NCBI RefSeq assembly: GCF_014200605.1
Contig: NZ_JACHCE010000005.1
Span: 372,001 to 436,000 of the forward strand
Source of the DNA: Pedobacter cryoconitis
GTDB taxonomy: Bacteria > Bacteroidota > Bacteroidia > Sphingobacteriales > Sphingobacteriaceae
Direction of reading: 5' to 3'
Length of the DNA: 64,000 bases
The position numbers and the translations under genes were made by a program. How positions within the stretch are numbered: position 1 is the first letter of the stretch; each line of letters begins with the position of its first letter. A model generated the notes under the pieces. It searched no databases, had not been told where the DNA came from, and saw nothing but the letters and a program-made list of their open reading frames with translations. This document shows positions 1-8,400 of this stretch, in pieces.

Positions 1-1234
1 TGCCATCAGGATTTAAATAAATACTCATATTATCACTTGATGGCCAGAGTACAGCGCCCATAACACCACTGCCACTACCTTGCAATACATATTTACGGTC
101 AGATTCTACATAATTTATCGTTCCACCTACTTTTAGCTTATCCGAAATCCGGCTGTCACCGCTAAGTCTGAAAGACTTTCGGGTATAGCTCGTATTTTCT
201 ACAATCCCTTTTTGATTCAATAGACCGGCAGAGGTGAAAAAAGTAGTTTTTTCATTGCCGCCACTTGCTGAAATATCATGGGTTTGTGAAAAACCATCCT
301 TAAAGAAGTTAGCTGGATTATTATAAATCCTTTCTCCCTGATCTAATACAGCACCCCATGAACCAGTTGCTACTGCATTCGAAATCCCTTGTTCTCCTTG
401 TCCGTAAGCAGTTTGAAGTTCTGGTAATTTATTTACCCGGTCGAAAGAAAAATTATTGGAGTAGCTAATTTTACCTGCGCCAGAAATTCCCTTTTTGGTC
501 GTAATTACGATGGCTCCGGAAGCTGCACGTAAACCATATAATCCAGCGGCCGAAGGGCCTTTTAATACTGTAATACTTTCAATATCTTCTGGATTGATAT
601 CTATCGCCCTGTTTGAGGCAGGCGCTGCACTTGCTACCAATCCGCCCTGTGAAACAGGTGTACTGTTATCAATTGGAATACCATCGACCACAAAAAGGGG
701 CTGGTTGTTTCCGCTCAGAGAAGAGCCGCCACGGATATTAATACTGGCAGAGGAGCCAGGAGCACCGCTCGAATTGTTAATTTGTACACCTGCAACTTTT
801 CCTTGCAGTGCATTTACAATATTAGGTTGATTAGATTCAATAATTTCTTTGGCTTTTACATTTTGTGTGGCATAGCCAAGACCTCTTACCTGCTGTTTTA
901 CACCAAAAGCAGTAACAGCGACCTCATTAAGACCTTTCGAATCTTCTTTTAGACTAATATTTATGGCTGTTGAATTTCCAACGACCTGTTCCTGGTTGAC
1001 TGAGCCAATAAAGGAGAATACCAATAGTTGTCCGGTTTTTGCTTTAATTGAATAATTTCCTTCGCTATTTGTCATTACCCCCGAAGAAGTCCCTTTGATT
1101 TTTACAGTTACTCCAGGCAGCGGTAGCCCGTCTTCTGCTGAAATAACTTTTCCATTTACTGTTTTTTCCTGTGCGCTGGTATGCAGGGAGAGGAATAGAA
1201 CAGAAATAAAGAATAGAAGTAGTCTTTTTTTCAT
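1..1234 (-). CDS. SusC/RagA-type TonB-dependent outer-membrane receptor, 5' part
   Basis: Partial gene: the ATG is at 1234 and the frame stays open to the left edge, so only about 410 N-terminal residues are visible. The protein opens with a signal peptide (MKKRLLLFFISVLFLSL, cleavage near TSAQE). A carboxypeptidase-regulatory-like domain follows (NGKVISAEDGLPLPGVTVKI, GTSSGVMTNSEGNYSI), and then a TonB plug domain with ALQGKVAGVQINNSSGAPGS, INIRGGSSLSGNNQPLFVVD and SITVLKGPSAAGLYG. This order is diagnostic of SusC/RagA proteins, which import oligosaccharides or peptides across the outer membrane together with a SusD lipoprotein. That partner would be expected beyond the left edge. Family call is firm; the substrate cannot be read from the sequence. 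No clear promoter motif was found in the 280 bases upstream. Confidence 0.93.
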   Translation of the reverse strand, partial: MKKRLLLFFISVLFLSLHTSAQEKTVNGKVISAEDGLPLPGVTVKIKGTSSGVMTNSEGNYSIKAKTGQLLVFSFIGSVNQEQVVGNSTAINISLKEDSKGLNEVAVTAFGVKQQVRGLGYATQNVKAKEIIESNQPNIVNALQGKVAGVQINNSSGAPGSSASINIRGGSSLSGNNQPLFVVDGIPIDNSTPVSQGGLVASAAPASNRAIDINPEDIESITVLKGPSAAGLYGLRAASGAIVITTKKGISGAGKISYSNNFSFDRVNKLPELQTAYGQGEQGISNAVATGSWGAVLDQGERIYNNPANFFKDGFSQTHDISASGGNEKTTFFTSAGLLNQKGIVENTSYTRKSFRLSGDSRISDKLKVGGTINYVESDRKYVLQGSGSGVMGAVLWPSSDNMSIYLNPDG

Positions 1235-1454
1235 TTTTAAATGATTTAGGTTGATTTTAGGTTAGTAAACAAGTAAAATAATTAAATTCTATTGCGTTAT
1301 GGTAAACTGATTGATGTAAAATTATTTTTTTGTTTTTCTGAGCACAGACGATGGAGTGTCATTGAAATTAATGACAGCAAATGACCAGCTGAATAAACAG
1401 TCAGTACAGATTTGAGGAGAAATCGGGGGAAGATGGCCTTTGGCCAGATAACAT

Positions 1455-1491
1455 ATTAATGCAGGCAGAATGATTCGTAGCCTGCATTAAT
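1455..1491 (-). terminator. Hairpin terminator after the UBP-finger gene
   Basis: A perfect 12-bp stem (ATTAATGCAGGC with its reverse complement) encloses a 13-nt loop, 23 bases past the stop codon of the UBP zinc-finger gene. The T-run is better on the plus side (TTTTT), so the element may work in both directions. Nothing else was recognised in the rest of 1235-1514. Confidence 0.6.
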
Positions 1492-1514
1492 TTTTACAAT
1501 AGGTATATATTATG

Positions 1515-1787
1515 CTAGTATTCTGCAAATACTTCGTCCGGATAACACCATAACCAGCGTTCACCTGGTTCGGCTGAGGAAATTACCGGATGCTGAGTTG
1601 AATGATAATGTTTGGTCATATGTTTTTGTGGAGAATCATCACAGCAAAGTGTGATTCCGCAGGTTTGACAAGTCCGTAAGTGCATCCATTCAGTACGATG
1701 TTTAATACACTCTTCGCAAACATAATCTTCACTTAATCTGACGTTTTTGATCGCAGTGATATGACTGCAAGGTTCTTGTTCATCCAT
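1515..1787 (-). CDS. UBP-type zinc-finger protein
   Basis: A 90-residue protein that consists almost entirely of a zf-UBP domain. The metal ligands are in the expected order: C7 and H9, C24 and C27, W34-x-HLR-x-C40-xx-C43, C48/C49, H56, H60, H62, H66, ending with the typical WLWCYPDE. In eukaryotes this fold binds the C-terminus of ubiquitin. In bacteria it occurs as stand-alone small proteins whose role is not established, so no function is assigned. It lies 28 bases downstream of the dioxygenase-like gene on the same strand and is probably co-transcribed with it. A hairpin terminator follows. Confidence 0.85.
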   Translation of the reverse strand: MDEQEPCSHITAIKNVRLSEDYVCEECIKHRTEWMHLRTCQTCGITLCCDDSPQKHMTKHYHSTQHPVISSAEPGERWLWCYPDEVFAEY

Positions 1788-1815
1788 TCTCTTGTTGTTT
1801 TAGGCTATTCAGATA

Positions 1816-2439
1816 TTATTTATAATACAACCTTGCACTCTTAAACTTATACCCGCTATCATTGGAGAAGTTCGTTTTGCTATGTACAATTCTCCGGTTA
1901 TTAATCACCAGAAGATCCCCTTTGTTAAGCGTATGCTGTTCACCAATTTCATGGATGAGTTCTTCCAGTTTTTGAAGTACATCTTTGGCAATGTGTAACA
2001 ATGTAGTCGTATTAATGTTTTCTCCGTTATAACGAAGCTGGTAATTATCCTCATGTCTTGTCAGTACGGCCCCTTTGCCAGAACCAAACTCGAATATAGG
2101 AGTGCTGAGAATATCTATGTCTATTTCTGACAGATGAGCTAATATTTTATCCACGCTGCACAATACAGCCTGGTCTTTTTCTGTCGTGTCTGTATGCAGG
2201 CATAAATGCGCAACTACATCATGAATATAAGAATCTTCACTTGAGATATCAAAATATTGTTCTGTAATTGGTGAACCTACTTCATCACAGACTCTTTTAA
2301 AAAGATCTAATGGATTTGCTGAATTATTTTTAATAATACATCCAAAATCGTCCTTGTGCAAATTCTCTGATAATGAGGTGGAAATAGCAGAGATATGGTC
2401 ATGCTGCGGTTTTTCATTTTGAAGATCAATTATATGCAT
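1816..2439 (-). CDS. Putative 2OG-Fe(II) dioxygenase of the TauD/clavaminate-synthase type
   Basis: A 207-residue protein without a signal peptide. The iron-binding facial triad can be proposed as H82-x-D84 (in HLCLHTD) and H186 (in NKGDLLVINNRRIVHSKTNF), with R203 near the C-terminus as the 2-oxoglutarate ligand. The GDLLVINNRRIVH block closely follows the end of clavaminate-synthase-like and amino-acid-hydroxylating dioxygenases. It is shorter than most of these (about 260-330 aa), lacking N-terminal elements. If active it would hydroxylate or desaturate a small molecule such as an amino acid; the substrate is unknown. It is followed closely by the UBP-finger gene and is the first gene of that small transcription unit. 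Confidence 0.62.
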   Translation of the reverse strand: MHIIDLQNEKPQHDHISAISTSLSENLHKDDFGCIIKNNSANPLDLFKRVCDEVGSPITEQYFDISSEDSYIHDVVAHLCLHTDTTEKDQAVLCSVDKILAHLSEIDIDILSTPIFEFGSGKGAVLTRHEDNYQLRYNGENINTTTLLHIAKDVLQKLEELIHEIGEQHTLNKGDLLVINNRRIVHSKTNFSNDSGYKFKSARLYYK

Positions 2440-2767
2440 GATAATAAATTTTTGATAGATATAGATGTAAGAATAGTATTGATTGAAATAACGTCTGATT
2501 CTTAAGATTTCTCTTTCGGGGCTATTTATATAGCTAATAGTTATTTGTTAATCTTTCTATGCAAGAATAATTACTATTTTTTGATATTCCAAAAAATATT
2601 TCACCTATTGGTGAATAATTATGTTTATCGCCAATAACGATGCCTGCAAACATAATTATTTGGAAATTCTGCTGAAAAGGCAGATTTAGTGAAAATAGAG
2701 AAGGGGAGATCGCGGCCGGAATGTATTATTTCCGGGCAATTTGAAAAGCAGAGGTTAGATCTCTGCT
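2440..2767. other. Intergenic region rich in inverted repeats
   Basis: No ORF of interest. Besides the terminator at 2745-2769 it holds a hairpin at 2716-2735 (CCGGAA/TTCCGG), an inverted repeat with perfect 13-bp arms at 2614-2626 and 2648-2660 (AATAATTATGTTT, 21-nt loop), and a 16-bp element TTCACC-TATT-GGTGAA at 2600-2615. The last two touch each other. The region lies between the end of the tetR gene and the start of the dioxygenase gene, so it could carry the dioxygenase promoter with an operator as well as termination signals. No TAnnTTTG promoter motif was recognised on the minus strand here. Confidence 0.45.
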
Positions 2768-2769
2768 TT
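2745..2769 (-). terminator. Intrinsic terminator of the oxoamine synthase-tetR unit
   Basis: A perfect 9-bp stem (AAAGCAGAG/CTCTGCTTT) with a 7-nt loop overlaps the tetR stop codon and ends in a short T-run in the minus direction. Confidence 0.65.
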
Positions 2770-3424
2770 ATAAATCTTTCTTTTGGTTCTTAGCTTCATT
2801 GTAGGTCCATTCAACAACTTGTTTAAGACTATTGATGATCCTCTGCTGACCTGTTTGTTCATTAATATCAATACCACAAAAGGTACTGCCATTTGATTTA
2901 GCGTGTAAAACCAGGTAGTAGATGCCGCCAATGAGCAGCGCCTGGATTGCCCTTATATCTACATTTGTATTTTCAAACTGTGGGTCTGTTAGTTTAAAAA
3001 GTTCATTTCCTAAAGTTTCTCTGGCATCGGCAATTTCGCGCATCAGTTCATTTTTTTCACTGATTTCCCATAGAATGACTTTTTGCATTTCTTCGGCCTG
3101 CAGGAAAAAATTAAACTGGTCAACCAGTATTTTACTGGCAAGGTCTTTACCAAAGTTGCCTTTATGCTCTTCGATTAAGATCTGAATACCCTCTGAAAAG
3201 GTTTCCCAATAGTCTTTCTGCCTGACATATGCTTCTACAAGCTTGTCAACACTTTCAAAATAAAGATAAATAAGTTTCTTATCGGCTTTGGCTTTGGTAG
3301 CAATATTGTTCACTCCTAAACCTTTATAGCCCTCAGTTCTTATAATTTCACCAACAGCGTTAAGTAATTTCAGCCTGGTCTTTTCTTTATTTCTTATTGG
3401 TCCTTCAGTAGTTTTTCTGACCAT
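2768..3424 (-). CDS. TetR/AcrR-family transcriptional regulator
   Basis: The N-terminal DNA-binding domain is clear: RLKLLNAVGEIIRTEGYKGL, then the helix-turn-helix GVNNIATKAKADKKLIYLYF. The rest is the variable ligand-binding domain. I place the start at the ATG at 3424 (218 aa). It is preceded by AAGGAG at a good distance and lies one base past the stop codon of the upstream synthase gene; an ATG at 3445 would give a 20-base overlap. The gene is co-transcribed behind the alpha-oxoamine synthase, so it may control that operon in a feedback manner. Ligand and target are not deducible. Confidence 0.9.
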   Translation of the reverse strand: MVRKTTEGPIRNKEKTRLKLLNAVGEIIRTEGYKGLGVNNIATKAKADKKLIYLYFESVDKLVEAYVRQKDYWETFSEGIQILIEEHKGNFGKDLASKILVDQFNFFLQAEEMQKVILWEISEKNELMREIADARETLGNELFKLTDPQFENTNVDIRAIQALLIGGIYYLVLHAKSNGSTFCGIDINEQTGQQRIINSLKQVVEWTYNEAKNQKKDL

Positions 3425-3425
3425 T

Positions 3426-4688
3426 TTATACTCCTTGTCCAACAATATCTAGTTTTTGGTTTACATATTCAAATGCATTCAGTGCTTTGTCTAATTGTTC
3501 AATTGTATGAGTTGCCATCAGGCTCATACGTATTCTGGCATCTTTCTTGGCTACTGCAGGATATAATATCGGGTTCGTATAAATACCTGCCTTAAGTAAT
3601 AATTTACCTGCATCGCCTGTTTTATGTGCGTCACCTATTTTAACAGGTATGATTGCAGATTCAGTTGTACCTATATCCATTCCCATATCAGTAAGTCCTT
3701 TCTTAAAATAATTGATATTTTCCCATAATTTTAATTGCCATTGGGGTTCTTCATCAATTAATTCGATTGCTTTAATAATTCCTGCCGCTGCTGGTGTACT
3801 TGTCGCTGAAAAAATCTGCTGTCTGGATTGAAATTTCAGGAAGTTAATCAATTTGGGGTTTGCAATAACATAACCTCCAATATTTGCAAATGTTTTACTG
3901 AATGTTCCCGAAATAAGGTCTACCTCATGCAACAGGTCAGCATGTTCCAGTGCGCCCCTTCCTGTTGCTCCCAGAACACCAATTCCATGCGCATCATCTA
4001 CCATAACATATGCACCGTAATGTCTTGCGAGATCTATAATTTTTTTCAAAGGAGCCATATCTCCATCCTGAGAATAAACACCATCGATGATCACCAGTTT
4101 AGTTCTGTATTTATCTTTTGCGTCTTTCAATATCCGCTCCAGAGACTCGGTATGGTTATGAAGGAAGGTTTTAGTATTAGTTAAGATGCAGCCTTCATAC
4201 ACGCTGGTATGAACAGCCATATCAACAATCGCTAAATCTTCTTTTTGAAGCAGACTCATTAATGTAGCGCTATTTGCAGTATATCCTGTAGTATAGATTA
4301 CAGAAGAGTCTTTGCTGCGTTTAAAAAAGCCTGCAATTTTCTCTTCAAGAATCTCATGGTAGGCAAAATGTCCACCAATTAAAGGAGATGCACCGGCCCC
4401 TGTACCAAATTCCAGTATGCCCTGCATAGCTGCAGCTTTTACTTTTGGGTGCTGCGTAAATCCCAGATAATCATTTGATACGAAACTTATATAATCATGA
4501 CCATTCTGATGCATTGACGTTTTTACACGCATTGCCGGGCCGCAGCCTGAGAAATTCTGCAATCGGTAATTCATATGGCCATTATCCTTCATATACTGAA
4601 GGAAGTCACCAAAGACCTCTGCTCTGTCATACATATCATGACCTTCTATATTTTCAAAATTTTTAAATGTGGCCGTTGCAAAATCCAT
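3426..4688 (-). CDS. Alpha-oxoamine synthase family PLP enzyme (KBL/AONS/SPT-like)
   Basis: A 420-residue fold-type I PLP enzyme that condenses an amino acid with an acyl-CoA and releases CO2. Visible features: SNDYLGF near residue 71, the cofactor-stacking His160 in DMAVHTS, the DDAHGIGVLG block with the PLP-binding Asp near 232 and His234, and the Schiff-base lysine K265 in SGTFSKTFANIGGYV. Length fits the family, with about 45 extra N-terminal residues. Members include glycine C-acetyltransferase, 8-amino-7-oxononanoate synthase, serine palmitoyltransferase and the CqsA autoinducer synthase. No biotin genes or threonine dehydrogenase lie nearby, so a lipid or signal-molecule product is possible, but this is inference. 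The TetR gene follows after one base. Confidence 0.85.
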   Translation of the reverse strand: MDFATATFKNFENIEGHDMYDRAEVFGDFLQYMKDNGHMNYRLQNFSGCGPAMRVKTSMHQNGHDYISFVSNDYLGFTQHPKVKAAAMQGILEFGTGAGASPLIGGHFAYHEILEEKIAGFFKRSKDSSVIYTTGYTANSATLMSLLQKEDLAIVDMAVHTSVYEGCILTNTKTFLHNHTESLERILKDAKDKYRTKLVIIDGVYSQDGDMAPLKKIIDLARHYGAYVMVDDAHGIGVLGATGRGALEHADLLHEVDLISGTFSKTFANIGGYVIANPKLINFLKFQSRQQIFSATSTPAAAGIIKAIELIDEEPQWQLKLWENINYFKKGLTDMGMDIGTTESAIIPVKIGDAHKTGDAGKLLLKAGIYTNPILYPAVAKKDARIRMSLMATHTIEQLDKALNAFEYVNQKLDIVGQGV

Positions 4689-4991
4689 TTTCAGGGTTGT
4701 TTTAGGAAGAGATGTGAGCGAAAATAATGCAATGCAATTGTAGGTATTGATATCTGTATTTGCAAATATTTTTCATTTTTTGAATAAAATATCTTGTTTA
4801 TTTGTTTTTTAACTTAAAAAAGGCGTTTATTTTACCATTTATTTTCTTGTTTACCTGTCTTCTGTCTTTTTTTTATCAGTAAAGAGATTATTTACATGCT
4901 ATTATTTATCGCCAGCGAGCTGAAAAAGAGAGAGAAACAAAATTGAAAATTTTAAAGTTGGTTTTTAACGCTGTGAGCTTATCTTTGCGAA
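4689..4991. other. Divergent promoter region
   Basis: An A+T-rich spacer between the minus-strand synthase gene and the plus-strand metal-efflux operon. It holds a good plus-strand promoter (4957-4987, listed separately). I saw no convincing promoter motif for the minus-strand gene and no RNA gene. Confidence 0.5.
4957..4987 (+). promoter_or_regulatory. Bacteroidota-type promoter of the metal-efflux operon
   Basis: GTTG at 4957-4960 (three of four matches to the -33 TTTG), then 19 bases, then TATCTTTG at 4980-4987, a full match to the -7 consensus TAnnTTTG. The predicted start of transcription falls at about 4991-4993, on or next to the GTG start codon of the first gene, which would make its mRNA nearly leaderless. 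Confidence 0.55.
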
Positions 4992-5366
4992 GTGAAAAAG
5001 GCATGTTTATACGTACTATTTCCAATACTTTTTTTGAATACCTCTTTTTCGGAAGTATTCAAGCTGCCTCATCTTGTCTCACATTTTAATCATCACCATC
5101 AGCTGAATAACCAGGTTGGAATTATCAAATTCCTATCCATGCATTATTTTGGTGAAGATCTCAATGATAATGATGACGAAGACGATATGAAATTGCCATT
5201 TAAAAAGATAAACAGCCAGGTACATATTTCACAGGCAATTGCTTCGTCAAAACTCACCCTTTTCAAACAGCGTTACTTCTTTCTTTTAGTTCCTGCATAT
5301 AAGCCGGAACAGGATTGGGTATCAAATCCTGCGCTGGATGACTTGTTCAGACCTCCAAGAGCATAA
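4992..5366 (+). CDS. Small secreted His/Asp-rich protein, first gene of metal-efflux operon
   Basis: A 124-residue protein starting at GTG, with an N-terminal signal peptide (KKACLYVLFPILFLNTSF). The mature part begins with a His cluster (LVSHFNHHHQLNN), followed by IIKFLSMHYFGEDL, an acidic run DNDDEDD and MKLPFKK. From memory, short proteins with an FL-MHY / acidic / LPFK pattern are common in front of CusA-like genes in Bacteroidota but have no established function. The His and Asp clusters suggest periplasmic metal binding, which is inference. It is 85 bases ahead of the RND gene. The start codon is supported by the signal peptide; no better in-frame ATG precedes it. Confidence 0.7.
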   Translation: MKKACLYVLFPILFLNTSFSEVFKLPHLVSHFNHHHQLNNQVGIIKFLSMHYFGEDLNDNDDEDDMKLPFKKINSQVHISQAIASSKLTLFKQRYFFLLVPAYKPEQDWVSNPALDDLFRPPRA

Positions 5367-5451
5367 TATTCCTTATTGAAAATTTTAATTGCTATACGGA
5401 CAATTCTGTCTGTGTATAGCTCATGTATTTTATTTTTAAATAATTGAATTT

Positions 5452-8400
5452 ATGCTTAATCTGATTATTAGCTTTTCTATAAAGAATAAGCTGATCATTG
5501 GTCTCTTTGTACTTACGCTGATAGGCTGGGGTACATATGAGGTCACAAAATTACCTATAGATGCACTTCCTGATATTACTGATAACCAGGTTCAGGTCAT
5601 TACCGTATCGCCATCTCTTGGGGCCCCTGATATCGAAAGACTAATTACCTTTCCAATTGAACAGGCTTGTAGCAGTATCTCCGGACTTAAACAGATCAGA
5701 AGTTTTTCCAGGTTCGGACTTTCCCTGGTTACCATAGTTTTTAACGAAGAAACAGATGTTTACTGGGCCAGGCAACAAATTAGTGAAAAGCTGCAACAGG
5801 TTCAACAGGAGATTCCTGCTGGAGTAGGGTCCCCGCAAATGGCTCCGGTTTCTACTGGTCTTGGTGAAATTTATCAATATGTAGTAAGGCCGCTTAAGGG
5901 ATACGAAAGTCAATATAATGCGACAGAACTCCGTACCATTCAGGATTGGATAGTACGTCGTCAGCTTTTAGGGACACCAGGGGTTGCAGAGGTTTCCAGT
6001 TTTGGTGGCAAGCTCAAACAATATGAGATAGCTGTCCGCCAGGATCAGCTAAAAGCGCATAGGATTACGATTGCTGATGTATTTGAAGCTTTAGAAAAGA
6101 ATAACGAAAATACCGGTGGAGCTTATATTGAAAAAGGGCCTACGGTGTTATATATACGTAGTGAGGGTTTAACTACTACGCCCGAAGATATTCAGCAGAT
6201 TGTTGTAAAAACATTGGAAAATGGTACGCCTTTGCTGATGAAAGATGTGGCTACTGTTCAATACGGTTCTGCAATCAGGTATGGCGCTATGACTTATAAT
6301 GATAAGGGAGAAGTTGCTGGTGCTGTAGTTATGATGCTGAAAGGCGAAAACTCATCACTCGTAGTCAAAAGAGTTAAAGACAGAATAGCAGAAATACAAA
6401 AAATGCTTCCTAAAGGTGTAGTGATCGAACCATTCCTGGATCGTACCAAGATGGTAGACAATGCTATACATACCGTAGAATCTAATTTATTGGAAGGTGC
6501 GCTGATCGTCATATTTGTACTTGTGTTTTTTCTGGGTAATCTCAGGGCCGGACTTATTGTGTCGTCAGTTATCCCGCTTTCTATGCTGTTTGCAATTATT
6601 CTGATGAATAAATTTGGAGTTGGAGGGAACCTGATGTCATTGGGGGCTATAGATTTCGGCCTTATTGTGGATGGATCTGTAATTGTTGTAGAAGCCATAT
6701 TACACAGGTTTGTGCATTCTAAACAGTTTAGAAAAGCCGGTCATATCACTCAGGAGGAGATGGATAAAGAAGTCGGTAAGTCTACAGGCTCTATGATTAA
6801 ATCGGCGGTTTTCAGCCAGATCATTATCCTGATAGTTTATTTACCCATTTTATCTCTGGAAGGTATTGAAGGAAAGATGTTTAAACCAATGGCATTTACA
6901 ATTGCTTTTGCCATATTAGGTGCATTTATTTTGTCAGTTACTTATGTCCCGATGATGTCGGCCTTATGTCTGAGTAAAAATCTGAAACACGAGAAAAATA
7001 TTACAGACAGATTGATGGCGTGGCTGGAAAGAAGATATCAGCCTTTGCTTGCTAAAGTGCTGCGATTCCCTAAAACCATTATCCTGGTGACTTTATCCTT
7101 ATTCGTTATTTCTGTATTTATTCTGACCAGAATGGGTGGAGAATTTATTCCTCAGCTCGAAGAAGGGGATTTTGCTGTTGAAACCCGGTTATTGACAGGT
7201 AGTAATCTGAATAACACTATTGAAACTACTCAGAAGGCCTCTAAAATTCTTTTAAATGAGTTCCCGGAAGTGCAAAAAATAGTAACCAAAATAGGAAGTG
7301 CGGAAGTTCCAACAGACCCAATGCCTTTCGAAGCAGGAGATATGATGGTTATCCTTAAAGATAAAAAGGACTGGACTTCGGCTAAATCATTTCCTGAATT
7401 AAGTGCAAAAATGACTAAGGCCTTAGAGGTTGTTCCGGGAATTACAGTTGGCTTCCAGTTTCCAGTTCAGATGCGCTTTAATGAGCTGATGACAGGGGCA
7501 AGGCAAGATGTAGTGTGTAAGATTTTTGGAGAAGATCTTGACTCTCTTTCCAGTTATGCCCACCGTTTGGCTGGAATTATTCAAACTGTAAAGGGGGCAA
7601 TTAATATTTATGAAGAAAAGGTAAACGGTATGCCACAGGTAGTTGTGAAATACAACAGAGAGGGGATGGCTAAATACGGATTAAATGTGAGCGATGTAAA
7701 CAGGGTGGTCAATACTGCTTTCGCAGGGCAGATAGCCGGGCAGGTTTATGAAGGGGAAAAAAGATTTGATATGGTGGTCAGATTAGATGGTGAATCCCGT
7801 AAAAATATTGCTGATATCCGTAACCTGATGATCCCGGCTAAAACCGGCGTACAGATCCCTTTGTCACTTGTAGCAACAGTTGAGGAGGTAGAAGGTGTAA
7901 ATCAGATTCAGCGGGAAGATACTAAACGCAGAATTATTATTGGATTTAATATCAAGGATAGAGACGTGCAATCCATAGTTGAAGAGTTACAGCAAAAGGT
8001 TGATCGTGAACTCCAGCTGAATAAAGGATATACTATACAATACGGAGGCTCATTCGAAAACATGACTGCGGCAAAAGCAAGATTAAGTATCGTAGTCCCT
8101 ATTGCTCTTTTATTGATTTTCCTGCTTTTATATTTTGCATTCAGTTCTGTTAAACAAGGATTATTAATTTATACAGCGATTCCTTTATCTGCAATTGGTG
8201 GGATTCTGGCACTCTGGGCAAGAGATCTTCCTTTTAGTATTTCTGCAGGAGTAGGTTTTATTGCCCTGTTTGGTGTAGCAGTTTTAAATGGGATTCTTTT
8301 AGTTACTGAATTTAACCGCTTAAAAAAAGAGGGCTGGACAGATGTTAAACGTATAGTTATACATGCTACGAAATCAAAACTCAGAGCGGTTTTAATGACT

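Noticed and set aside
495..830. Plus-strand frame of 111 codons.
   Set aside because: It lies wholly inside the SusC-like gene on the other strand and has no family features.
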